From IMG/VR virus record IMGVR_UViG_3300022187_000025, positions 1-64,000 of that record: a stretch of 64,000 nucleotides of DNA; one strand, given 5' to 3'. The position numbers and the translations under genes are program-made. The stretch is from a virus. The notes beneath the pieces were generated by a model. The model saw nothing but the letters and a program-made list of their open reading frames with translations. It was not told the origin of the DNA and made no database searches. Positions 47,377 through 55,554 of the stretch are shown piece after piece (positions within the stretch are counted from its first letter, which is position 1; the number at the start of each line of letters is the position of its first letter).

Positions 47377-48045
47377 ATGCCTTACAAAGCAATTGTAGTG
47401 GATACTCTAAACGGTATTCAAGACGCACAATACAGTGCAGAAAGCTCTAAACCTAATTTCGACAAATGGCGTAACTACGGGGTAGAGTTGTATAATTTTA
47501 TTAAAAGCTTACAGAAACTTGGATTTACTGAGATAGCAGTTCTTGGTGATTTTGGTTCTGGTAAAAGTTTTGGTATTTCTACTCTAAAAGAAGGAGAATG
47601 TATGTGGTATAACTCAGATGCAAAAAATCCTACTTGGCGTGGAGGTAAACAAATATTTGGTACTAAGACTAAGCCAACTGCACACCAAATGATCCCTTCA
47701 AGTTATCAGCAAATACTAAACGACATTCAGTCTAAAGGTAGAGCAGCTTTTAGTGAAAATCCAGTAGCTTTTGTTATCGGTCATACAGAAGAGTATAAAG
47801 CTCCTAATGGTGAAGTAAGATATCGTCTGAAGATACTCGGTAACTTAGCACGTAATCTATCAGTAGAAGGCTTATTCGAGAATACTCTTTATACTCATGT
47901 GGTAAAAGATAAAACAGAAACCAAGTATTATTTTAGAACAAAGAACTCAGGTTCTGATACTTGTCGTACTATGGAAGGCTTATTTGAAGACGAGCTTATT
48001 CCTAATGATTTCAGCTTTATTTTGAAGAAGTTAGACGAGTATTAA
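47377..48045 (+). CDS. RecA-like recombination ATPase of Sak4 type (motif order unusual)
   Basis: 222 residues from the ATG at 47377, two bases after the helicase stop. A Walker A motif, L-G-D-F-G-S-G-K-S, is at about 56-64. However, a Walker-B-like strand, Y-K-A-I-V-V-D-T-L-N-G-I-Q, comes before it at 3-15, followed by the W-R-N-Y-G helix that in Sak4 proteins follows Walker B. Later, A-F-V-I-G-H-T-E-E-Y is the usual histidine strand. Sak4 proteins are single-strand annealing recombinases of phages, present in crAss-like genomes. An exonuclease partner is at 55526. Confidence 0.65.
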   Translation: MPYKAIVVDTLNGIQDAQYSAESSKPNFDKWRNYGVELYNFIKSLQKLGFTEIAVLGDFGSGKSFGISTLKEGECMWYNSDAKNPTWRGGKQIFGTKTKPTAHQMIPSSYQQILNDIQSKGRAAFSENPVAFVIGHTEEYKAPNGEVRYRLKILGNLARNLSVEGLFENTLYTHVVKDKTETKYYFRTKNSGSDTCRTMEGLFEDELIPNDFSFILKKLDEY

Positions 48046-48094
48046 CTATCTTTGTAACCCACGGTTTTTAATCAACTAAATATATATTTAAACT

Positions 48095-48574
48095 ATGGAT
48101 TTGAATTTCTTTCCAGAGAAAGGACGAACTAGCTCAGTTCGGGAAAAGTACACTCAGCCTGCACTACGTGTACCTGAAGTACAAGGTTCAAGAGCAACCT
48201 TTGAATTTAATCAAGCACTTATTGACATTCTACAGCTTACTCCAGAGAACTATCTGGTATTTGCTATTGAGGATGACAGGCTGTTTGCTACAGTAGTACC
48301 TGAACTACCAGAAGGCACTAAGCCACGCGCACTGTCTATTGGTAAAACAGATCAGACTACAGAACTAGGTAGAGTACGTAAGGCTGCTTCCAAGCCAGTA
48401 GCTACATGGATTCACAATAGTCTGTCATGGCTCAATGGAGAGCAGGATTTATTCTTTACTGAGTATCAAGAAAATGTCTATGAGCTTGTCAATGCTCTTG
48501 AAGCAGAACGCTATGAAGCTCAGGCATATGACGCAGCAGAAGAAATTATTAACGAACAAAATGTATTTGCATAA
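48095..48574 (+). CDS. Unrecognised recombination-cluster protein
   Basis: 159 residues. The centre has beta-like Y-L-V-F-A-I-E-D-D-R-L-F-A-T-V-V-P, and the C-terminal third is an acidic helix. It sits between the Sak4-like gene and a single-strand-binding candidate and overlaps the latter's ATG by one base. A possible TATCTTTG promoter element lies at 48047-48054. Confidence 0.5.
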   Translation: MDLNFFPEKGRTSSVREKYTQPALRVPEVQGSRATFEFNQALIDILQLTPENYLVFAIEDDRLFATVVPELPEGTKPRALSIGKTDQTTELGRVRKAASKPVATWIHNSLSWLNGEQDLFFTEYQENVYELVNALEAERYEAQAYDAAEEIINEQNVFA

Positions 48575-49164
48575 TGTACGGAAAAGTATTCACAGACAAC
48601 ACACCAGTATGGAAACCAGGTATCAATGATTTTGATAATGTCAAAACACTTGGCTTGGTAAATGTAGACTCTCCAAACTACACAGGTCAAGTTCTTGACT
48701 TGGTTATTGTAAAGAATGGTCAAGAGTATAGAGATCGTATGTTTCCTGTCAATCCTAACAGTATTCGTCCACGTAGCTTGCGTGATCGTAATACAGGAGA
48801 AACTCGTGAAGAGTCTATACAGGAAGCTACAGAGCGTACCTATGGTGAATTTAACAGCAGAGTAAAGCACATCTTTACTAACTTTATGTCAGAGGAAGAG
48901 TTTGAGTCTGTTACAGCAGATAGCTTTGAGGCATACATTAATGCTTTGACAGACAAGCTTCCTGAAGACTTTGACAGCAAGCCTGGACAAGTTATTCTTG
49001 GCTACAATAATGGAGGTTATCTTGAAATGCCACGCTATATGTGGATTACAGGACACTTCTTCTCCATTAATGGACAGAAAGACTTGACAGTTTCTGATAA
49101 AGTTAAAGTACACAAGGTTAATTCAGAAGCAACAGAAAAACCTACTAAGCCTGTAGAATGGTAG
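48574..49164 (+). CDS. Single-stranded DNA-binding protein candidate
   Basis: 196 residues. The first 75 residues give alternating strands (V-K-T-L-G-L-V-N-V-D, V-L-D-L-V-I-V-K-N-G-Q-E-Y-R-D-R-M-F-P) that could form an OB fold. A charged helical part follows and the tail reads K-V-N-S-E-A-T-E-K-P-T-K-P-V-E-W. It is coupled to the gene at 48095 and precedes a terminator. In this cluster an SSB is expected; the identification is positional. Confidence 0.35.
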   Translation: MYGKVFTDNTPVWKPGINDFDNVKTLGLVNVDSPNYTGQVLDLVIVKNGQEYRDRMFPVNPNSIRPRSLRDRNTGETREESIQEATERTYGEFNSRVKHIFTNFMSEEEFESVTADSFEAYINALTDKLPEDFDSKPGQVILGYNNGGYLEMPRYMWITGHFFSINGQKDLTVSDKVKVHKVNSEATEKPTKPVEW

Positions 49165-49186
49165 ATTAGAGCTATTGTTTATTTAA

Positions 49187-49220
49187 AGGGAGTTACTATA
49201 TTAGTAGCTCCCTTTTTTTT
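49187..49220 (+). terminator. Rho-independent terminator
   Basis: GGGAGTTACTA and TAGTAGCTCCC with a three-base loop, followed by TTTTTTTT. Strong. Confidence 0.85.
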
Positions 49221-49228
49221 ATATTCAG

Positions 49229-49236
49229 ACTCTAAA
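49229..49236 (+). promoter_or_regulatory. ACTCTWAAA leader element
   Basis: ACTCTAAA, 11 bases before the ATG at 49240, just after a terminator. This is the only copy found far from the early region. Confidence 0.4.
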
Positions 49237-49239
49237 TCT

Positions 49240-50244
49240 ATGTATGGTAAAATATTTGATAAGAAACGCAGGCATGTTGATTATAAGCAGATTATTCAGT
49301 ATACAGACCAGTTTGATTTATGGAGTTGGTTTCTTGGTTTTAGGGTTAGTAGTGGACAACGCTTTTGTAATCCACTTCGGACTGATTCTCATCCTAATGT
49401 ATGGTGTGATTTCAAGTGGTCGAATGACAACTTAGTTGTTCTTTATGACTTTGGAGATAGATTCTTTCATGGTATGTCTATATTTGATGCAATCATGTAC
49501 AGAGAGTCTATAGAGTTCTATGATGCTTGTTTATATATACTAGATAACTTTCATAAAGGCGAGTTACCTAATGTTCGTATTGAACAAAGTAAAAAGCCAA
49601 AGTTTAACTTCTATCTGGATTATATACCTTGGACTGTAGGGAATAGAATAGCATATATTAAAGAAGACAAACTCTTTTGGTCACCATATGGTATATCTGA
49701 GCAAAATCTACGTGAAGACAGAGTAGCCAGTTGTAAAAGCATACTCTATAATACAAAGAACAATCCAGATGTCCTTAGCAGTTTACAGACTAGCCCAAGC
49801 TATGCTATACATGTAAACAATCATGTCAAAGTTTATAACCCTTACCATAAACTAAAATGGCTGTCTACCTGTACAGAAGAAGATATTGGTGGTATAGATG
49901 ACCTTGGTTCGGATGACCAATTGCTTATTACTAAAAGCTACAAAGATTGGAGAGTACTCAAGAATGCTGGATATAATACTATATGGTTACAGAATGAAGG
50001 TTGCAGAATACCTTTTGACAGACTGATACAACTCCAACAATACAGAACAAAGTTCATCTTATTTGACAATGATGAAGCAGGTATTAAAGCCAGTAACAAT
50101 CTGGCTGAATATGCTAATGGTTTTGACAATGGATACATACCTATATGGTATGATGATAAAAGCATCAAAGATTCAGCAGATGTAGTTAAAAATTATAGCT
50201 ACAGTCATATGGTTAATGAATTACAAAACATGGGAGTAAAATGA
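49240..50244 (+). CDS. DnaG-type primase
   Basis: 334 residues. The N-terminal part has G-Q-R-F-C-N-P-L-R-T-D-S-H-P-N-V-W, the C-N-P-x-R-x-D-x-x-P pattern of a reduced primase zinc domain. The TOPRIM part gives Q-L-L-I-T-K-S-Y-K-D-W (Lys/Ser in place of the usual E-G) and K-F-I-L-F-D-N-D-E-A-G (D-x-D). Phage primases with the same changes are known. It makes RNA primers for the polymerase at 37378. It follows a terminator and has an ACTCTAAA element, so it heads a new unit. Confidence 0.75.
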   Translation: MYGKIFDKKRRHVDYKQIIQYTDQFDLWSWFLGFRVSSGQRFCNPLRTDSHPNVWCDFKWSNDNLVVLYDFGDRFFHGMSIFDAIMYRESIEFYDACLYILDNFHKGELPNVRIEQSKKPKFNFYLDYIPWTVGNRIAYIKEDKLFWSPYGISEQNLREDRVASCKSILYNTKNNPDVLSSLQTSPSYAIHVNNHVKVYNPYHKLKWLSTCTEEDIGGIDDLGSDDQLLITKSYKDWRVLKNAGYNTIWLQNEGCRIPFDRLIQLQQYRTKFILFDNDEAGIKASNNLAEYANGFDNGYIPIWYDDKSIKDSADVVKNYSYSHMVNELQNMGVK

Positions 50245-50678
50245 CAAGAGAAACTTATAATAAATACAAAGATGTAATTGAAGCTTGGGCTAATGGAGCT
50301 GAAGTTCAATACTTTGAAAATGACAGATGGTATACTATAAAAGACAACAATAAACTATGGCTGGATCACTATATTTACAGAGTAAAGCCTGAATATTTTA
50401 AAGGAGACTTACGTAAAGACAGACTGTATAAACTTGATTTTGGTAGTGGATCTTTTTGTCATATAGCTACTACTGTAGAAGAAGTAAGAAGAAGTTATTT
50501 AAAAGATAAGCTTTTTTGGTTTGTAGGACGTATTATAACAGAGCCTGGAGAAAGAAATATTTTTTATACTAAAGACTGTTCTTGCTACGTAATGTTTGAC
50601 AGTAAGGTAAAAGAGTACATTAAGGTAGAATATACTTTAGACAAAAAACTAATCAAAGGGTATGAAATTCAAAATTAG
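50241..50678 (+). CDS. Unrecognised protein with W-x-Y/R-V-K-P start module
   Basis: 145 residues. The N-terminal 50 residues (I-E-A-W-A-N-G-A-E-V-Q-Y-F-E-N-D-R-W-Y, then Y-I-Y-R-V-K-P) match a small beta module common in Bacteroidetes phages. The rest is unrecognised. It overlaps the primase stop (ATGA). Confidence 0.5.
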   Translation: MTRETYNKYKDVIEAWANGAEVQYFENDRWYTIKDNNKLWLDHYIYRVKPEYFKGDLRKDRLYKLDFGSGSFCHIATTVEEVRRSYLKDKLFWFVGRIITEPGERNIFYTKDCSCYVMFDSKVKEYIKVEYTLDKKLIKGYEIQN

Positions 50679-50829
50679 TGGTAAGTGCAGAGCACATAAG
50701 CTTCTTAACTGTCCTACCTGCAATCCAGATAATGGAGCTAACAAGATTATTCGAGATACAGAGTCTAAATTCAAAAGGCTTAAGCTCAAACGTATAAAGA
50801 AACCAGATGAGTCTACCAAAGATAGTTAA
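50662..50829 (+). CDS. Small zinc-binding-like basic protein
   Basis: 55 residues. C-R-A-H, then C-P-T-C, is a possible CHCC zinc site; the second half is very basic (S-K-F-K-R-L-K-L-K-R-I-K-K). It overlaps both neighbours by 17-23 bases. Confidence 0.5.
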   Translation: MKFKISGKCRAHKLLNCPTCNPDNGANKIIRDTESKFKRLKLKRIKKPDESTKDS

Positions 50830-51487
50830 CAAGGATTGGCATGAGTTAAATATATGGTCTGATATAGATAATATACGAGAGAAGCTAAGTACAGTTTCTT
50901 TTGTTCCAGAAGCCTCTGATATATTTAGGGGCTTTTCTATTAGTCCAAAGTCTATACGTGTAGTTATAGTAGGTCTGGCTCCATACAATACAGTGCTTGC
51001 AGATGGTAGAGCATTAGCTACAGGTATACCATTTGATGTACCTAAAGGCTACGATAGACCTAGTTTAGAGATAATCAGAGAATGTTTATGGAATGACTAC
51101 AATGATATTAGATCAGAGTGTACCAGAATATCTGATTGGTTAGACCAAGGTGTATTCTTATTAAACAAGTCATTGACTTGTACTCCATTTGGAGAAGCCA
51201 GGTCACACATGCATATATGGAATACATTTACAGAGTCAGTTATAGTTGAATTAGATAGGTTGTTTAACAGTATAGTGTTTGTATTCTTAGGTAAAGATGC
51301 CCAAGAATTAAACAAGCATGTATCAGCTAGAAATTACATACTGAATTACTGCCATCCAGCAGCTACTGTATATGCTAAACAAAGAGGTAATGTACCTGCT
51401 CATTTAGATTTCACTAAGAGTGAGATGTTTAAGAGCATAGATGAGATTACCTATAACATAGATCAGACCACTATCAAGTGGTTTTAA
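50807..51487 (+). CDS. Uracil-DNA glycosylase-like protein
   Basis: 226 residues. The fold motifs are V-V-I-V-G-L-A-P-Y-N-T (motif 1), D-W-L-D-Q-G-V-F-L-L-N-K-S-L-T, V-F-V-F-L-G-K-D-A-Q, and Y-C-H-P-A-A-T-V-Y-A-K-Q-R-G (motif 2 His). In family 1 enzymes motif 1 is G-Q-D-P-Y-H; here the catalytic Asp is Ala and His is Asn, while family 5 enzymes have G-L-A-P. crAss-like phages usually carry a UDG next to the primase. It may be a catalytically different glycosylase or an inactive DNA-binding relative. Confidence 0.75.
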   Translation: MSLPKIVNKDWHELNIWSDIDNIREKLSTVSFVPEASDIFRGFSISPKSIRVVIVGLAPYNTVLADGRALATGIPFDVPKGYDRPSLEIIRECLWNDYNDIRSECTRISDWLDQGVFLLNKSLTCTPFGEARSHMHIWNTFTESVIVELDRLFNSIVFVFLGKDAQELNKHVSARNYILNYCHPAATVYAKQRGNVPAHLDFTKSEMFKSIDEITYNIDQTTIKWF

Positions 51488-51514
51488 TATTTAATTAATT
51501 AAATTATTTACACA

Positions 51515-52057
51515 ATGCGTACTATTAAAGTATTTTCCACTCGCAATGGATCAACTACTCCTATCCAGACAGATGTAACCACATTTGGAGAGTTGAAAGA
51601 AGTTCTGGATGCTAATGACATTGAGTTCAACAGCTCTCTGAAAGCTATTGAGTCTGTCAACAATACAAGCCTTGAGCTTAACAACTCAGCTCTACCTGAA
51701 GGAGATTTTATCTTGGGCTTGTTTCCAAAGAAAACTAAAGCAGGCAGCTTGCGTACAGATTTGTATACTCGTATTAAAGAGTTTATTCAGCGTGATGGAA
51801 AAGAGGCTGTCAATAACTTCTTTAATGAGCAGGCAGGGCGTCACTACACTAACATTAGTACTGAAGATTTGGAAAGCTATGTTGACCAGTATGATACTGA
51901 GCAAACAACTCCAGCTACTCTTGAAGAGAAACTTCGTGCATGTGGAGTAGATCCTACTATTATTGAGAAAGTTATTGGCATGTCTACAGATGAGCGTACA
52001 GAGGAAGAAGCTTGGGCAGAAGAGATTTGTTCAGCACATGATGAGCTTTCTTGCTAA
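51515..52057 (+). CDS. Ubiquitin-like beta-grasp protein with C-terminal extension
   Basis: 180 residues. Residues 1-77 follow the beta-grasp plan: hairpin R-T-I-K-V-F-S-T with P-I-Q-T-D-V, helix F-G-E-L-K-E-V-L-D-A-N, strand A-I-E-S-V-N, last strand G-D-F-I-L-G-L-F followed by P-K-K-T-K-A-G. PRTRC-C-like ubiquitin homologues have a similar fold and T-K-G ending. After Gly77 comes a 103-residue acidic helical extension. A JAMM peptidase encoded two genes on could cut after Gly to expose a conjugable end; that is inference. Confidence 0.6.
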   Translation: MRTIKVFSTRNGSTTPIQTDVTTFGELKEVLDANDIEFNSSLKAIESVNNTSLELNNSALPEGDFILGLFPKKTKAGSLRTDLYTRIKEFIQRDGKEAVNNFFNEQAGRHYTNISTEDLESYVDQYDTEQTTPATLEEKLRACGVDPTIIEKVIGMSTDERTEEEAWAEEICSAHDELSC

Positions 52058-52078
52058 GAATTTCTTATAAAATATTAG

Positions 52079-52107
52079 GCAGAGGTGTAACAGCCTCTGC
52101 TTATTTT
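52079..52107 (+). terminator. Hairpin terminator after the ubiquitin-like gene
   Basis: GCAGAGG and CCTCTGC with a short loop, followed by TTATTTT. Partial termination would give more modifier than enzymes. Confidence 0.65.
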
Positions 52108-52121
52108 AAATAAGTGAAAAC

Positions 52122-53036
52122 ATGATTGAAGAATTTTTTGGAGAAGATAATGTAGATGAAAATGGTAGTGAGTATACAATAGAACTGGATGATTTTTATG
52201 TACATAATAAAAGAGGAGATAAACATCTTATTAAAGGTATGTACTTACGGCTTAATTATTATACTCAAGAGGATAAGCATTATTTGAGAAATCTTCAAGG
52301 CATTAGGACTATTCAGTCTAATATAGAATGGTATACAAGTTTTACTCATCCACATTTACCTACTCGTAGAATTAATGCTATAGAGTTTGAAGATTTTTGT
52401 AAAGGCGATGGGGCATTTAGTATGCAGTACGCTCAGGTAAATTCAGGAGTTACAGAAGATGAAATGTATGCTTTTCTAATGCACTTGCGTTACTTTCTGA
52501 CTTATCAGGATGACAGTAACCCATATACCAGAATAGAGAATGTTTTTCCTATTACTACTCCTCCTGAGTATTCTTATTTTCCACAGCTTAGAGACACTCT
52601 ATACGACTATCCTCAAATACAAAAACTTATATTTGACAAGGATTATCAACTGGTAGATAATAAACATAACCATGATTTACTACTTGAAATCTATGAAGGT
52701 TCAGCCCCTACATGCCATTATATTAATGGAGAGTATGTAGCATTTAATTATGCTACTTCTAAAGTAGTACTTGACCCATTTGTAGTATTATGGTTTAAAG
52801 GAAAACCTGTACAAGGACAAATATATCAGCAGGAAACAAGTGTTAAGCCAGAGGAAGGCAGCCTACGTATTAATCCATCTATATTTAAAATAATCAGTAA
52901 TGAACTCAGTAAAAAGCTTCGAGAGCAAATCTCAGAAGAAAGCATTAAAGCAAGTCAGCAAGAAGCAACGCTTTTCATTGACAGTATCAGACAAATGTCT
53001 GAACCAGATCAAGTATTTATGCTCAAGAATTTCTAA
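52122..53036 (+). CDS. E2-like (UBC/RWD-fold) protein candidate
   Basis: 304 residues. At 73-99 the segment S-F-T-H-P-H-L-P, then F-E-D-F-C-K-G-D-G, recalls the H-P-H-[VIL] and C-x-G stretch of prokaryotic E2-like proteins in ubiquitin-like and PRTRC operons; Cys93 would be the thiol-accepting residue. N-terminal strands (E-Y-T-I-E-L-D-D-F-Y-V, Y-L-R-L-N-Y) fit the UBC sheet. The C-terminal 130 residues are an extra domain. It lies between the modifier and the JAMM gene, as E2 genes do in such cassettes. Confidence 0.5.
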   Translation: MIEEFFGEDNVDENGSEYTIELDDFYVHNKRGDKHLIKGMYLRLNYYTQEDKHYLRNLQGIRTIQSNIEWYTSFTHPHLPTRRINAIEFEDFCKGDGAFSMQYAQVNSGVTEDEMYAFLMHLRYFLTYQDDSNPYTRIENVFPITTPPEYSYFPQLRDTLYDYPQIQKLIFDKDYQLVDNKHNHDLLLEIYEGSAPTCHYINGEYVAFNYATSKVVLDPFVVLWFKGKPVQGQIYQQETSVKPEEGSLRINPSIFKIISNELSKKLREQISEESIKASQQEATLFIDSIRQMSEPDQVFMLKNF

Positions 53037-53955
53037 AGTAGAATGGTCTGGTATTTTATTCTATACAGTAGATAAAGGAGACATAGAATCAGAGAATCTG
53101 GAAATGACAGCTGAGTTTGTTTATCCTATGTCTAAAGATACTACAGCTGCTACAGGTTTTGAATACAACGAAGATGTTATGCAATTTATGATGCAACATC
53201 CAGAGTGTATGAACATGCGACAGGGTATGATACACAGCCATCACAGTATGAATTCCTATTTCAGTCAGACTGATATGTCAGAGCTTGCAGATAATTGCGA
53301 AAATCATCAATTTTATTTAAGCATGGTAGTTAACAATGCTACTGATATAGTAGCTAAAGTAGGTATACATGTAGAGCAAGAGTATAAAATTCATGGTAGT
53401 AGAAATTTAATGGGTATGAAAGGTAAATTAAGATTGCCTTTTACACAAACTATCAAAGAGACTGTACTGGAACATTATGATTGTGATATTTATACTTATG
53501 AACCTGAAGTAGAGAAATGGTTTAAAGATAGAACAGATAAGATTATAGAAGATGCTAAGCCTAAGAAGGTCGTTGGTTTTAATAGTCCAAAAGAGTTTGT
53601 TAGTTCAGCATGGACTTGGGATAACGTAGCATCTGACTTACGCCCTTACAATACTTCTAATGAAGCTATCTTTATTGCCAAATATCTTAAGGGTGATTTA
53701 GATTATGATGGTACTATTTATAAAGCACTTGAAGAAATTAATAAGTCTACTCAAGAAAAAGATAAGTTCATTCAGGCTATGGTAGAAGGCTTTGATTATT
53801 TCTATGATGAGTTTTTTGAGACTGATGGGCATCAACTGGATGTACTATCTAAACTAAGCTACTATCTGGATCAATGGCAACAGAAATTCAGAAAAGCACA
53901 TGACATTATGTATTCAGTAATTACAGAATTAACAACAGGATATGAACCACGATAG
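52900..53955 (+). CDS. JAMM/MPN+ metallopeptidase (deubiquitinase-like)
   Basis: 351 residues from ATG 52900, which overlaps the previous gene by 137 bases; a TTG at 52978 (325 residues) would cut this to 59. The JAMM signature is complete: Glu48 in V-E-W-S-G, then I-H-S-H-H-S-M-N-S-Y-F-S-Q-T-D with His112, His114, Ser122 and Asp125. Such zinc peptidases cut ubiquitin-like proteins after the terminal Gly. The C-terminal 180 residues are unrecognised and acidic. Placement between E2-like and E1-like genes supports the modifier-processing role. Confidence 0.8.
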   Translation: MNSVKSFESKSQKKALKQVSKKQRFSLTVSDKCLNQIKYLCSRISKVEWSGILFYTVDKGDIESENLEMTAEFVYPMSKDTTAATGFEYNEDVMQFMMQHPECMNMRQGMIHSHHSMNSYFSQTDMSELADNCENHQFYLSMVVNNATDIVAKVGIHVEQEYKIHGSRNLMGMKGKLRLPFTQTIKETVLEHYDCDIYTYEPEVEKWFKDRTDKIIEDAKPKKVVGFNSPKEFVSSAWTWDNVASDLRPYNTSNEAIFIAKYLKGDLDYDGTIYKALEEINKSTQEKDKFIQAMVEGFDYFYDEFFETDGHQLDVLSKLSYYLDQWQQKFRKAHDIMYSVITELTTGYEPR

Positions 53956-54580
53956 TTTTAAAGGAGCAAGCTGGTACGATGATATTCGTAAACAACAAGT
54001 ACTTGTAATAGGTGCAGGTGGAACAGGCTCATGGCTAACTCTATTATTAGCCAGAGCTGGAGTTACAAACCTGGCTGTATATGACGATGATTTGATAGAG
54101 TCCAGAAATAATAGTGGGCAATTTTTTAAACTTAATCAGGTTGGACAACCCAAAGTTGAAGCTTTGAAAACCAACGTGAAAGAGTTTACAGATGTAGAGA
54201 TAATCACATTGCAAGAGAAGTATACAGCTAATTCTATGGTAGCACCTATTATGTGTAGTATGGTAGACAATATGGCTACACGAAAGATTGCATTTGATAA
54301 ATGGAAGAGATATGAGAATAAGAGTTTGTTTATAGATGTCAGACTAGACTTTGAACAGTCAGATATATTTATTGTAGATGAATCGAGTATAGAAAAGTAT
54401 GAGAGTACACTGTTTGATGATTCAGAAGTAACTGATCCAGTCTGTACTATGAAGCAGACTACTCATATTGCATTCCATGTAGCGCATGCTGTAGAAGGAT
54501 TAATTAACTATGTAGCTGGCAGACCGTATAAATTTAGAACTACTAATGTAACATCGATGAGTTATGTGGAGTTTGAATGA
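53942..54580 (+). CDS. E1-like (ThiF/MoeB family) activating enzyme
   Basis: 212 residues. The Rossmann nucleotide site is V-L-V-I-G-A-G-G-T-G-S (20-30), then Y-D-D-D-L-I-E-S-R-N-N with Asp and Arg for ATP, Q-V-G-Q-P-K-V-E-A-L, and C-S-M-V-D-N-M-A-T-R with the conserved D-N. Cys168 in D-P-V-C-T-M-K could form the thioester. It is shorter than most ThiF proteins (about 240). It overlaps both neighbours, so the cassette is tightly coupled. Adenylation of the modifier at 51515 is the expected reaction. Confidence 0.8.
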   Translation: MNHDSFKGASWYDDIRKQQVLVIGAGGTGSWLTLLLARAGVTNLAVYDDDLIESRNNSGQFFKLNQVGQPKVEALKTNVKEFTDVEIITLQEKYTANSMVAPIMCSMVDNMATRKIAFDKWKRYENKSLFIDVRLDFEQSDIFIVDESSIEKYESTLFDDSEVTDPVCTMKQTTHIAFHVAHAVEGLINYVAGRPYKFRTTNVTSMSYVEFE

Positions 54581-55139
54581 AGTATATTATCGTAGAAGAA
54601 GCTATGATTACGAAAAAGCAGTAGCAGATTATTGTAATGTTACATCCAGATTATGGCATCCTGTATGGTTTGAGGCACTTGCTGACGCTAGTGTTTATAA
54701 GTTTCCTAATAGAGACATGATTTCAGACAGAATTGGATATAGTTATAATAATATTCAAGGAGTCTTTATTAGTAAATATAATAAGTTGTACAGAACTATA
54801 GACAGATTAGATAACAGGTTTTATATAGGTCGTGGATATATAGCTAATAACAATGGTACAGGTTTGCTTGTATGCAGGAATGCTATAAATAAATCTATAC
54901 GTATCTATGTCAGTTATGAGTTTGTTAGTAAAGACTCAATGTATAAGAACTTATACAAGAGAGTTAATGATGAGTTTATCCTGCCACATGTAGCTCAGGG
55001 AGCACAGTTTCTTGTTGTAAAAAGTATAGAGGATATATTTATAGACAAAATACCATCTCCTGAGTTTAAAGACTTTGCAGAGATGCAGAACTATTATAGT
55101 AGTCTTGGTAAATTAATTTACAATGGCGAGCCGCAATAA
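54564..55139 (+). CDS. Unrecognised protein of the ubiquitin-like cassette
   Basis: 191 residues, Tyr-rich and beta-like, overlapping the E1-like gene by 17 bases. No family recognised; R-L-W-H-P-V-W-F-E-A-L and F-L-V-V-K-S-I-E-D-I-F-I are notable. Being coupled to the E1 it may be a specificity factor or target, or belong with the nuclease that follows. Confidence 0.5.
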   Translation: MWSLNEVYYRRRSYDYEKAVADYCNVTSRLWHPVWFEALADASVYKFPNRDMISDRIGYSYNNIQGVFISKYNKLYRTIDRLDNRFYIGRGYIANNNGTGLLVCRNAINKSIRIYVSYEFVSKDSMYKNLYKRVNDEFILPHVAQGAQFLVVKSIEDIFIDKIPSPEFKDFAEMQNYYSSLGKLIYNGEPQ

Positions 55140-55554
55140 AGCATATGGGAGGAGAGTAGAGTCTAAATTCATTAAATGGTTAGCTGATATATTTGGTCTT
55201 GTAATATACAGAAAGAACCGTGATGGTACTAGTAATGTACATGACTTTGACATAGCCAGATCAGAATTAATTAATCAACACCTGGATAATCTGGGTGTTG
55301 ATATTTATTTCAATCCACGAACTGGTATTACAGATAAGTATCAGTGTAAAGGTACAACTACTTCAAGCACAAAGACTAAGCCAATAGATGTACAGCCACT
55401 ATTTGATCTGGATATAGACTATCTACTTACAGAGATAAGAGTCAAGAAGAAACGCAATAAGATGTACTATGGAGATGTAGTGACTATGCGTCTTGACGCA
55501 TTTGAGAACTTGATAAAACATAAATATGAATTACAGAGAAAGACCAGAGATTAG
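55123..55554 (+). CDS. PD-(D/E)XK-type nuclease, Holliday-resolvase-like
   Basis: 143 residues. G-R-R-V-E-S-K-F-I-K-W-L (Glu of the first helix), then L-G-V-D-I-Y-F and D-K-Y-Q-C-K-G-T-T form the D-x(n)-Q-x-K active site of restriction-endonuclease-fold resolvases. T-S-N-V-H-D-F-D-I-A-R precedes. It probably trims branched DNA before packaging. Confidence 0.65.
   Translation: MASRNKAYGRRVESKFIKWLADIFGLVIYRKNRDGTSNVHDFDIARSELINQHLDNLGVDIYFNPRTGITDKYQCKGTTTSSTKTKPIDVQPLFDLDIDYLLTEIRVKKKRNKMYYGDVVTMRLDAFENLIKHKYELQRKTRD

Noticed and set aside
52900-52977. Long 137-base overlap of the JAMM gene with the E2-like gene as proof of a frameshift fusion
   Set aside because: The E2-like frame ends in a normal stop and the JAMM domain has a usable later TTG start; no slippery sequence is evident at the junction.
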